Shown: piece by piece, positions 1-7,301 of the stretch
Layout: the number at the start of each line of letters is the position of its first letter
Position numbering within the stretch: position 1 is the first letter of the stretch
Source: Arthrobacter sp. StoSoilA2
Lineage (GTDB): Bacteria > Actinomycetota > Actinomycetes > Actinomycetales > Micrococcaceae
Assembly (NCBI RefSeq): GCF_019977195.1
Contig: NZ_AP024643.1
Span: 682,001 to 746,000, forward strand
Length of the DNA: 64,000 bases
Direction of reading: 5' to 3'
Position numbers and translations under genes: made by a program
The notes under the pieces: model-generated
The model's input: only the letters and a program-made list of their open reading frames with translations
Database searches by the model: none
What the model was told of the DNA's origin: nothing

Positions 1-640
1 GTTCCTGGTTCTCATCCGGGAAAATCACGCTGCTGGACAGAAGATTGAAGCCGTTTGCCCCGGCCCAGACGGCCGACTTCATGCTGCCCGCGCCGTACCA
101 AAGGCGGCTTCGCAGCCCGGGAGAGTGTGGCTCCACCCGGTTGGAGAATTCCTCCACAACACCTTGCTTGCCCGAGAACTCCCGAACCTTTTCGCCGGAG
201 ACCAGGCGGGCAAAGCGCTCCACGCGGCCATAGGAGAAGTCCTCTGTTTCCGAGGAATCCGGGAACAGCTCATGCTTCACGGTGTCGTAGTGCATCGGTT
301 CGCCGACGCTAAGCCCTGGATTGATCCGTCCCCCGGCGAGCAGATCCACAGTGGCCAGGTCCTCCGCGAGGCGCAAAGGATTTTCCCAACCCAGCGGGGT
401 GACCGCGGTACCGAGCTCGATCCTGGACGTACGCTGGCTGGCGGCGGCCATCACCGCGACAGGGGAGGAGATCCCGAACTGCAAATGACGGTGCCTCAGC
501 CACGCACTGTCGAACCCCAACTGCTCACCGAGCTCGATGATCTCCAACGTTGAACGGTGCCCTGCAGCCGGATCGGCGGGGTCGAAAAGGCCGATAGTGA
601 GAAATCCAAGCTTGCGGAGGGGGAGTTCGGGGCTTGGCAT
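1..640 (-). CDS. LLM-class flavin-dependent oxidoreductase, 3' end cut by window edge
   Basis: Reading the minus strand from the ATG at 640 gives 213 uninterrupted codons that run off the left edge, so the C-terminus is missing. The product begins MPSPELPLRKLGFLTIGLFD and contains QLGFDSAWLRHRH, then SSPVAVMAAASQRTSRIELG and LGWENPLRLAEDLATVDLL. This is the typical N-terminal half of the luciferase-like monooxygenase fold, which binds FMN or F420. An AAGGAAG ribosome site lies just upstream of the ATG. The substrate cannot be told. It is transcribed away from the TetR gene and need not belong to the catabolic cluster to its right. Confidence 0.85.
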   Translation of the reverse strand, partial: MPSPELPLRKLGFLTIGLFDPADPAAGHRSTLEIIELGEQLGFDSAWLRHRHLQFGISSPVAVMAAASQRTSRIELGTAVTPLGWENPLRLAEDLATVDLLAGGRINPGLSVGEPMHYDTVKHELFPDSSETEDFSYGRVERFARLVSGEKVREFSGKQGVVEEFSNRVEPHSPGLRSRLWYGAGSMKSAVWAGANGFNLLSSSVIFPDENQE

Positions 641-957
641 GGACTTCCTTCGCGATCGATCGGCAGTTACTGCCCAGAATAGATCCCGGTACCGGAGACG
701 ACGGCGGGACGTTACCTTTTGTGATGGGCTCGCTGAGGGTGCGTGCGCGGCAGGCCTGCGAAGACCTTTAGACCCACAGGCGGAGCCCCGCCGGAAGTCA
801 TCGGCCGTTCCGGGCTTCTGGACGAGTTCGAGTAGGGGTTGGAGCTCGGCTCGGCGCCGGGTTTGAAATGCGGTAGCAGGCGATTGAATGTGCGGGGCCG
901 GGTGTGGGCATGGTATCCCCTGGCGGCTCATATGAACTAAATCGCCGCAACCAGAGG
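641..957. other. Intergenic stretch without a convincing gene
   Basis: The 317 bases between the flavin oxidoreductase start and the TetR stop contain only short, arginine-rich frames without recognisable motifs. The part next to 640 must carry the promoter of the oxidoreductase gene. No clear promoter, repeat or RNA was recognised. Confidence 0.5.
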
Positions 958-1620
958 CTAAGCGGTTGGGGACTCGAAGTCCACAGCCAGAATCGCCCGG
1001 GACAAGGTGACGGCACGGTCCGCCAACTCTTCAAGCTCGGCGTCGGTGCAGTCGCGGGGGGCCCAGCGGGTGGCGCCCTCAAGCAGGGTCATGACCACCC
1101 TGACATGCTCCTCGGCGTCGGGGCAGCCTATATCGCGTGCCGCGGCCACATACATCTGTTCATGGAGCGTGACCCAGTTATCGACTTGGGCGCGCAGCTC
1201 CTTGGGGAGAACTCCGGCCATCCTGTCTGTCGCAACCAGGAGGTCCCACAGGTTACTTTCCGGCAATCGCACCTGCCGCGTGAAGTGGAGTTTGACCATA
1301 GCGTCCCAAAATTCGTCCGCGTTGCGGGCCGGCTCTATGGCTTCGAGCAAGGCTACGCCGAAACGGTGGAAATGCCAGCGGAGCGATTCGGCAACGATTT
1401 CGTCCCTGCCGTCAGGGAAGTGCGAGTAGAGGCTGGGCGGCTTGATGTTGACGGCGTTGGCGATGGTCCGCATCGAGACGGAGTTGAAACCGTTGGCGAT
1501 GGCGAGCTGCAGGAAGGCCTCAAGGATGTTCTGGCGGCCCGCCTTCTGTCCCGTCCAGTTCCATTCCTTCAGTTGCGATTCGAAGGCGCGGGAGGCGGCT
1601 TCGTAGGACTTCACGCTCAT
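958..1620 (-). CDS. TetR-family transcriptional regulator (paralogue of the gene at 30977)
   Basis: A 220-residue TetR-type repressor. The N-terminal helix-turn-helix reads SVSMRTIANAVNIKPPSLYS followed by HFPDGRDEIV; the rest is a helical ligand-binding domain of unknown specificity. An ATG six codons further upstream (1638) is possible, but the start at 1620 gives a length almost equal to the 221-residue paralogue at 30977-31642. The two proteins are clearly related along their length (SVSMRT, PSLYS, WxLLVAxDRxAG). Two dyads of CTAAC-N4-GTTAG type lie immediately upstream, and one of them is nearly identical to the dyad in front of the paralogue, which suggests auto- and cross-regulation. 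Confidence 0.9.
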   Translation of the reverse strand: MSVKSYEAASRAFESQLKEWNWTGQKAGRQNILEAFLQLAIANGFNSVSMRTIANAVNIKPPSLYSHFPDGRDEIVAESLRWHFHRFGVALLEAIEPARNADEFWDAMVKLHFTRQVRLPESNLWDLLVATDRMAGVLPKELRAQVDNWVTLHEQMYVAAARDIGCPDAEEHVRVVMTLLEGATRWAPRDCTDAELEELADRAVTLSRAILAVDFESPTA

Positions 1621-1630
1621 AATTCGCCAT

Positions 1631-1646
1631 CCTAACACTCGTTAGG
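1631..1646. promoter_or_regulatory. TetR-type operator, CCTAAC-ACTC-GTTAGG
   Basis: A perfect 6+4+6 inverted repeat 10 bases upstream of the TetR start at 1620, a position suited to autorepression. The half-site CTAAC/GTTAG is the same as in the dyads at 1668 and 30926. Confidence 0.65.
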
Positions 1647-1666
1647 TAAATTGCCTTCAGCACTTC

Positions 1667-1686
1667 CCTAACGTCTGTTAGTTAGG
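1667..1686. promoter_or_regulatory. Second TetR-type operator, CTAAC-GTCT-GTTAG-TTAG
   Basis: A dyad CTAAC-GTCT-GTTAG followed directly by TTAGG. Over CCTAACGNCTGTTAGTTAG it differs by a single base from the site at 30925-30943 in front of the paralogous TetR gene. It lies between the TetR gene and the plus-strand genes, so it could control both directions. Confidence 0.65.
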
Positions 1687-1751
1687 TAGTCTGGAAGTGG
1701 CGCGGAGCACATGCACCCACCATCCCAATTCGTTTGAGCGGAGAGCAAGCA

Positions 1752-1976
1752 ATGGTCACCGAAAACACGAGCCTGGGGGCCACTCGCAATAGCAACGTCA
1801 TCCTCGGAAGCGGGCTTTCCGGAATGGTTGCCGCGTACATCGGCGCACGGGCGCTGGAGGACAACGCGTCACTGAACGAGAACTGGAGCGCACTGCAGGC
1901 ATTCCGTCCAATTCTGCCGCGGCGGCACCCACGAAAGATCAAGCCAGGCGGCACCGGCCCGGCACTGGCATCCTGA
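1752..1976 (+). pseudogene. Small ORF with a lone dinucleotide-binding motif; possible oxidoreductase remnant
   Basis: A 74-residue frame starting at ATG 1752 behind a GGAGAG site. Residues about 17-30 read NVILGSGLSGMVAA, which matches the GxGxxG beta-alpha-beta nucleotide-binding start of FAD/NAD oxidoreductases, but the rest of such a domain is missing and the C-terminus is basic and proline-rich. It may be the remnant of a flavoprotein gene deleted when the regulator at 2007 and its cluster came to lie here. Alternatively it is a small unknown protein or non-coding. No function is assigned. Confidence 0.35.
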
Positions 1977-2006
1977 CCCGCATATACAAAGGGAGAACCT
2001 GCCCCA

Positions 2007-3803
2007 ATGTCTGCAGAAGTACTGTCACCGTGGCCGAATGAAACCCCACGTGAAACCAACCGCGTCCGCGAGCTCTTCCTGATGCAACCCCACGCTGACC
2101 TCAGCGGTATCCGCCCCATCATCGCCCGCTCCTGGTACCGCAGCCGCGCTGCCGGCGTCGATGCATTCGCCGACCGCGGATTCTTTGACGAGGGACGGGT
2201 GGACGAGTACACCATCGCAGCGGCCGGCCCTCATTTGCAGAAACTGGATGAAGTGGCTGCCGACCTTGGCGGTTACGTCAACATCACGGCCCCGAACGGA
2301 GTGCTGGTCAAGGCCAATTTCCTGCGGGATGACGGGTTCCCCGCCGGGTACTCCCTGCTGGAGGAGAGCTGCGGAAGCAACGGCGAAGGCCTGGCATTGG
2401 AAGAAGGGCGTGGGGTCTGGCTGGCCCCGGAAGAACACTTCCGTGAGGACATGCGGGGCAACTGGTGTTTCGCATCTTTGGTTCGGGATCCGTTCCATAA
2501 CCGCGTTCGGGCGGTCATCGGGCTGACGCTTCCTGCCAACCGGGTCAGCACCCTGGAACCTTCCTCCACGCTGCTCATGCTCGAAGGCGTTGCCTCACGG
2601 ATCGAGCGCGACATTGAGGTGCGGACCTCGTCCAGGGAGCGGGCTCTCCTCAGCGAGTACCTCAGGATCTCGCGCCGCAGGGGCAACCGGGCCGTTATCG
2701 CCGTCGACGGCAAGAACTCGCTCCAGAACGCTTCGGCGACAGCGACGTTGGTGGACGGCGATTTCTCCATCGTCTCGGGCTACGCCAAAGCCGTGATGTC
2801 CTCCGGCCGGGAGATGAATTGTGAAGTCATGCTCGAGGGCCCGGGACATTCTACGTTGGAAATTTCACCGGTGACGCTGTCTGCTGCAAACGTCGGAGCC
2901 ATTGTTGTTGTTCGACCCCACGCTCCCGCCAAAAGTCGCACCGTCGCTTCCGGCAGCGCCCCGCTCCTCCTGGCATCATCGCCGGAAGGGACCGCTGAAC
3001 GATTGCTGAAGCACGTGGATGGCACCAGCACGGAGTTCAAACGCACACTCAACCTGGCGCGTAAAGCCGTAGACCAGGACAGGTCCGTGGTGATGATCGG
3101 TGAGCTGGGCAGCGGGAAGCTGCGTCTGGCCGGTGCCATTGCATCGCTGCGTGGTGGACAGATGGTTGTCGACGCCCGCAACGGAGACCTCAGGAACGCC
3201 ACCTTTAACGATGTCCTGCACAGGGTGGCCACCGAGCTTCCCGCGACGCTGATCGTGGAGCATGCCGATGAGCTCTCCCAGAACGAAGCCAGTGAGATTG
3301 CCCGCAACCTTCGCGGCAACTCCGCAACCAGGATCATCTTCACCGTTACGCGTCCCACGGATGCGACGTTGCTGTTGTCCGAGGCATTCGATGTTCTCGA
3401 GATCTCAGTGGCACCCCTGCGCAACCGGCGGGAAGACATCCCGCAACTGGCCAACGCCATAGCGCAAGAGCTGGGGGAGCGGCGCCTGTCCCGGAGGCTC
3501 GTCACCACCCTCACCCACGCCGACTGGCCACGCAACATCGACCAGCTCCGCGCCGTCGTCTCCAACGCCGTCGAACGTGCGGAAGGCGCCGAGGTAACAG
3601 TGGACGACCTGCCACAAGGGTTCCACCGCGCCCTGACAAAGGGCAGGCTCTCCCGCCTTGAGGATGCAGAATTGAGCGAGCTGCGCACTGCGCTGCAGGA
3701 AGCAAAAGGTAACCGCAGCCTGGCAGCGGAGACCTTGCAGATCGGGCGCTCCACACTCTACCGGCGCATGGATTATTTCCGCAGCCGCGGCTTCGACCTC
3801 TGA
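2007..3803 (+). CDS. AcoR-like GAF/Fis-family transcriptional regulator with degenerate AAA+ domain
   Basis: A 598-residue regulator starting at ATG 2007 behind AAGGGAG. The N-terminal half is a sensory GAF-like region (NITAPNGVLVKANFLRDDG, LEESCGSNGEGLALEEGRG, typical of AcoR-type proteins). Residues about 340-520 resemble an AAA+ domain with a degenerate P-loop (GELGSGKLRLAG), a LIVEHADEL segment and the end motif LRNRREDIPQLANAIAQEL. The GAFTGA loop that contacts sigma-54 is not seen. The C-terminus is a Fis-type helix-turn-helix (GNRSLAAETLQIGRSTLYRR). It is therefore probably a sigma-54-independent DNA-binding regulator. It lies upstream of the hydantoinase operon, and a 17-bp dyad recurring before the nearby operons is a good candidate for its site. 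Confidence 0.85.
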   Translation: MSAEVLSPWPNETPRETNRVRELFLMQPHADLSGIRPIIARSWYRSRAAGVDAFADRGFFDEGRVDEYTIAAAGPHLQKLDEVAADLGGYVNITAPNGVLVKANFLRDDGFPAGYSLLEESCGSNGEGLALEEGRGVWLAPEEHFREDMRGNWCFASLVRDPFHNRVRAVIGLTLPANRVSTLEPSSTLLMLEGVASRIERDIEVRTSSRERALLSEYLRISRRRGNRAVIAVDGKNSLQNASATATLVDGDFSIVSGYAKAVMSSGREMNCEVMLEGPGHSTLEISPVTLSAANVGAIVVVRPHAPAKSRTVASGSAPLLLASSPEGTAERLLKHVDGTSTEFKRTLNLARKAVDQDRSVVMIGELGSGKLRLAGAIASLRGGQMVVDARNGDLRNATFNDVLHRVATELPATLIVEHADELSQNEASEIARNLRGNSATRIIFTVTRPTDATLLLSEAFDVLEISVAPLRNRREDIPQLANAIAQELGERRLSRRLVTTLTHADWPRNIDQLRAVVSNAVERAEGAEVTVDDLPQGFHRALTKGRLSRLEDAELSELRTALQEAKGNRSLAAETLQIGRSTLYRRMDYFRSRGFDL

Positions 3804-3813
3804 CGCCACGCAG

Positions 3814-3851
3814 GGAGCAGCAGCCGACCTCCAAAGGGGGCCGGCTGCTCC
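3814..3851. terminator. Hairpin after the AcoR-like gene
   Basis: GGAGCAG at 3814-3820 pairs with CTGCTCC at 3845-3851, with further partial GC pairing inside. It lies just after the stop at 3803 and lacks a T-run, so it is a weak or non-canonical terminator. Confidence 0.5.
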
Positions 3852-3942
3852 GCGCTGCCCAGGTGGCGAAAGGCCCGACGACGAGTGGCCCCTTGTGCTG
3901 CCCGGCTCTCCCCAGTCGGTGGAACACGGTGTCCCACTGTGG

Positions 3943-3959
3943 TGTCTCGATATGGCACG
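3943..3959. promoter_or_regulatory. Regulon dyad, TGTCTCG-ATA-TGGCACG
   Basis: Member of the TGTCYCA-N3-TGGCACA family, 109 bp before the 2-hydroxyacid dehydrogenase start at 4069. A second half-site, TGTCCCA, lies immediately upstream at 3930-3936. This is the candidate control site of the operon 4069-12391. Confidence 0.6.
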
Positions 3960-4068
3960 GACGGCCGCCCCGATATCGCGTTGTACTGGAAATCACCCGA
4001 CACCGGCACCCGTCCCAAGGAGTGTCCGGCAGCGACCGAGGGTACGAACACGAACAGGACGACTGACT

Positions 4069-5016
4069 ATGACCCGCGATGCCCAGGGAACCATTCTTGT
4101 GGCCCCCCACCATTTCCCGGACCTGGCCCGTGAGCACGCGCTCGCGGAGGAGTTCGGTTACACACTCAACCCCGCGGCAGACACCGACGCCTTCCGTGCA
4201 GGGCTTCCCGAAGCCGACATTGTGATGATCACGCCCTACGCCAAGCTCACTGCCGCCGACTTCCCGCTGATGGGCAAGTGCCGGGCAGTGATCAGGTACG
4301 GAATCGGCTACGACAACATCGACGTCGCCGCGGCAACTGAAGCGGGCATCCCGGTCTCTATCGTTCCCGGCACCGCGTCGGAGGAAGTCGCCTCCCATGC
4401 CTTCGCGATGGGCCTGGCGCTGGCGCGCCGGCTGCCTGCCGGAAACGACGCCATTGACAACCTTGGCTGGGCCGGAACCATCGGCTACGACACCCCTGTC
4501 CTGTCCGAGCTTGAGGTCGGCGTCCTGGGCATGGGCCGCATCGGGCAGCATGTGGCCCGCATGTACTCGGCTGTAGGAGCCCGCGTCCGTGCCTATGACC
4601 CCTTTGTCACGGAGAGTTTCGTGGAGATGACCGGGCTGCAAGACATCCTGGAGAATTCCGATGTCGTTTCCCTCCATCTGCCGCTGAACGATGAAACGGC
4701 GAACCTCATCTCCACCGACGCGCTCGCGAAAATGCGCAAAGGCACAGTGATCGTCAACGTGTCCCGCGGCGGCCTCATCGATGAAGCCGCGCTCGCCTCG
4801 GCGCTGACCTCGGGTCACATTGCAGGCGCCGGAATCGACACCTTCGCCCAGGAGCCGCTCGGGGCTGATCACCCCCTGCGCACGGCACCCAACGCCATCC
4901 TCACGCCGCACATCGCATGGCGTTCCAACCGGTCAACGGGTGCGCTGCAGGACGGTGCCGTAGAGCGGGTACGCCTCGCGCTGACCGGCCAGCCGCTCAT
5001 CGACCTCGTGAACTGA
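4069..5016 (+). CDS. NAD-dependent D-2-hydroxyacid dehydrogenase
   Basis: A 315-residue enzyme of the D-isomer-specific 2-hydroxyacid dehydrogenase family, interconverting a 2-hydroxyacid and its 2-oxoacid with NAD(P). The nucleotide site is GMGRIG (154-159). The catalytic triad is Arg233 (VSRGG), Glu262 (FAQEP) and His281 (TPHIAW). The frame is open further upstream, but residues before ATG 4069 are not family-like, and AGGACG precedes this ATG. First gene of the presumed operon running to 12391. The second member of the family at 20068 is only distantly similar. Substrate unknown. Confidence 0.88.
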   Translation: MTRDAQGTILVAPHHFPDLAREHALAEEFGYTLNPAADTDAFRAGLPEADIVMITPYAKLTAADFPLMGKCRAVIRYGIGYDNIDVAAATEAGIPVSIVPGTASEEVASHAFAMGLALARRLPAGNDAIDNLGWAGTIGYDTPVLSELEVGVLGMGRIGQHVARMYSAVGARVRAYDPFVTESFVEMTGLQDILENSDVVSLHLPLNDETANLISTDALAKMRKGTVIVNVSRGGLIDEAALASALTSGHIAGAGIDTFAQEPLGADHPLRTAPNAILTPHIAWRSNRSTGALQDGAVERVRLALTGQPLIDLVN

Positions 5017-5069
5017 GAAGACTCGTCACCTGAAAAGACTTGTGAATCAACAGACTGGAGAAACCCGAC

Positions 5070-6365
5070 TTGGCTACCACCAACCATTTGGAAGACCTCG
5101 CTGCATTGCAGAACCCCGCAGAGGATCCGCACCTGCGCCGTGGGCCGCGCGGCTTCCCGCTGCTGCCGGGCGGCTATGGCCGGTCAACCTATTACACCGG
5201 CGCACCGAGCCCCTACGCCATCAAGGGCGAGGGCTACCGGGTGTGGGACGACCGCGGCCGTGAACTGATCGACGCGAACAACAACTTCACCTCCTTGATC
5301 CACGGCAACGCCCACCCGGAAATCACCGAAGCCGCCACCAAGGCCCTCACCACCGGTGCCAGCTGGGGCATCCCAAACCTCTACGAATGGGAACTCGCCG
5401 AACTCCTGCTCGGCCGCCTTCCCGAGCTGGACCAGGTCCGTTTCGCGAACTCGGGCACCGAAGCCGTCATGTCCGCGATCCGCATCGCCCGCGCCAGCAC
5501 CGGCCGTGAGCGCGTCATCGTCACCAAGGGCGGTTACCACGGAACGTCAGAGGTAGCCCTGGTTCCGGGCGGACCCTCCTACCAGCGCGGCGTGACCCGC
5601 GGCGTGATCGACGACGTCACAGCGGTGCCGCTGAACGACGTCGAATTCCTGCGCCAAGCGGTTGAATCCGCTCCGGACGCCTACGCCGCCATCATCCTGG
5701 ACCTGCTGCCCAACCGCGCCGGCCTCCTCACGATCAACGAGGAATTCGTCCGGACCGCCAGGGAACTCGCCACCCGCTACGGCATTGTGCTGATCATCGA
5801 CGAGGTCATCAGCCTCCGCCTCGGCTACAACGGCTTCAGCGGTGAATACGGTGTTTCCCCGGACCTGCTGACCACGGGCAAGCTCATCGGCGGCGGATTC
5901 CCCGTCGGAGCGGTCTGCGGAAAGGCCGAGCTCATGGCCGAAGTGGACCCCACCCGCCCGGGCAGCCTGCCCCACGGCGGCACGTTCTCCGGCAACCCGG
6001 TCAGCATGGCCGCCGGATCCGTGGCCCTTCGCCTCTACACCGAAGATGAGGTCAAGCGCCTGAACCAGTTGGGCGACACCGCCCGCGAAACGGTCAACGC
6101 CAGGATCGCCGACGCCGGCTGGGAGATCCGTGGCAGCGGCTCGCTCCTCCGCGCGATTCCGGCCGGACTGGAGAAGGTGGACGAGCACACCCAGCACAAG
6201 CTGTGGTGGGCCTCCTACGAGCGCGGACTGCTGGGTTCTCCGGCCAACCTGCTGTCCCTGTCCACGCCTATGGACGAAAAGGTGGTCGACGACATCGCTG
6301 ATCGCCTGGCCGACGCCGTACTGGCGGTCGCCTTGGACGCTCCCATCACGGAAGGCGCAAACTAA
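5070..6365 (+). CDS. Class III PLP-dependent aminotransferase / glutamate-1-semialdehyde aminomutase-like
   Basis: A 431-residue fold-type I PLP enzyme. Visible motifs are VRFANSGTEAVMSAIRIAR (phosphate-binding region), VLIIDEVIS with the Asp that pairs with the pyridine nitrogen, and TTGKLIGGGFPVGA with the Schiff-base lysine. This arrangement is typical of the aspartate aminotransferase family members related to HemL. The start is TTG at 5070 behind CTGGAG. HemL itself is a biosynthetic enzyme, and the catabolic neighbours argue for transamination of a pathway amine or amino acid instead. It is followed after 2 bases by the FAH-family gene, so the two are probably translated together. Confidence 0.85.
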   Translation: MATTNHLEDLAALQNPAEDPHLRRGPRGFPLLPGGYGRSTYYTGAPSPYAIKGEGYRVWDDRGRELIDANNNFTSLIHGNAHPEITEAATKALTTGASWGIPNLYEWELAELLLGRLPELDQVRFANSGTEAVMSAIRIARASTGRERVIVTKGGYHGTSEVALVPGGPSYQRGVTRGVIDDVTAVPLNDVEFLRQAVESAPDAYAAIILDLLPNRAGLLTINEEFVRTARELATRYGIVLIIDEVISLRLGYNGFSGEYGVSPDLLTTGKLIGGGFPVGAVCGKAELMAEVDPTRPGSLPHGGTFSGNPVSMAAGSVALRLYTEDEVKRLNQLGDTARETVNARIADAGWEIRGSGSLLRAIPAGLEKVDEHTQHKLWWASYERGLLGSPANLLSLSTPMDEKVVDDIADRLADAVLAVALDAPITEGAN

Positions 6366-6367
6366 CC

Positions 6368-7267
6368 ATGAAGATCGTTTCCTACGAACATGAATCGGGT
6401 ATCCGCGGCGGCGTCCTGATCGATGACACAGTCTATGACCTGGAACTGCTGCTGCAGGGTTCCAGCCAGGCAGTGCACGGAGCCACCACCACGGTCCGGG
6501 AATTCCTGGAACTCTACGGCGACCGGCTTCAGGCCGTCTCGGCCGAGGTCAGCGCATTGGCCGGCCAGGACCCGGAAGCCCACGTGGGTGCCCGGGCCGA
6601 TATCCGGCTGACAACACCTGTGCCCAATCCCTCCAAGGTGCTCTGCATCGGCCTGAACTACAAAGACCACGTTGCCGAGACCGGCCGCGCGTTCCCGGAG
6701 TACCCGGACGTCTTCGCCAAGTTCGCCTCCACCATGGTTGGGCCCGAGGACGAGATCGGCGGTGCGAAGGTCAGCGAGAACCTCGACTTTGAAGGTGAAC
6801 TCGCTGTGGTGATCGGGCGCAAGGCCAGCGAAGTCCCCGAAGAAGAAGCATTGAACTACGTTGCCGGGCTTGCACCGCTGAACGATGTCACCGCCCGGGA
6901 CCTGCAGTACCGCGGCACCCAGTGGCTGGCAGGCAAGGCCGTTGACGGGTCAACCCCGTGGGGCCCTGCACTGGTCACCTTGGACGAAGTGGGCGATCCC
7001 CAGAACCTGGACCTCGCCACCCGCGTGAACGGCATCGAAGTGCAGCGCTCCAACACGAGTTACCAGATCTTCCCGATCGCCCGCATCGTCTCCTATCTTT
7101 CAAGTTTCCTCACCCTGGAACCAGGCGACGTCATTGCCACGGGAACCCCGCAGGGCATCGGTGCCAAGCGGAACCCGCCTGTCTGGCTGGAACCGGGAGA
7201 CACGGTGGAAATCGAGATCGACAAGGTTGGACTCCTCCGCAACACCGTTGGCAAACCCCAGCTCTAA
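6368..7267 (+). CDS. Fumarylacetoacetate hydrolase (FAH) family protein
   Basis: A 299-residue protein with the complete FAH C-terminal domain: PNPSKVLCIGLNYKDHVAET, the metal-binding acidic residues in LDFEGELAVVIGR and LNDVTARDLQYR, the lysine in WLAGKAVDGSTPWGPALV, and DVIATGTPQGIG near the end. The family cleaves C-C bonds in acylpyruvates or beta-diketones, or acts as isomerase or decarboxylase on 2-oxo-enoic diacids, with Mg or Mn. In this operon it probably acts on a ring-opened or deaminated 2-oxoacid. It is separated from the aminotransferase by 2 bases and from hyuA by 34. Confidence 0.88.
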   Translation: MKIVSYEHESGIRGGVLIDDTVYDLELLLQGSSQAVHGATTTVREFLELYGDRLQAVSAEVSALAGQDPEAHVGARADIRLTTPVPNPSKVLCIGLNYKDHVAETGRAFPEYPDVFAKFASTMVGPEDEIGGAKVSENLDFEGELAVVIGRKASEVPEEEALNYVAGLAPLNDVTARDLQYRGTQWLAGKAVDGSTPWGPALVTLDEVGDPQNLDLATRVNGIEVQRSNTSYQIFPIARIVSYLSSFLTLEPGDVIATGTPQGIGAKRNPPVWLEPGDTVEIEIDKVGLLRNTVGKPQL

Positions 7268-7301
7268 TCCCTTGCAAGCCCTACGAAAGTAATGAAGACC
7301 C

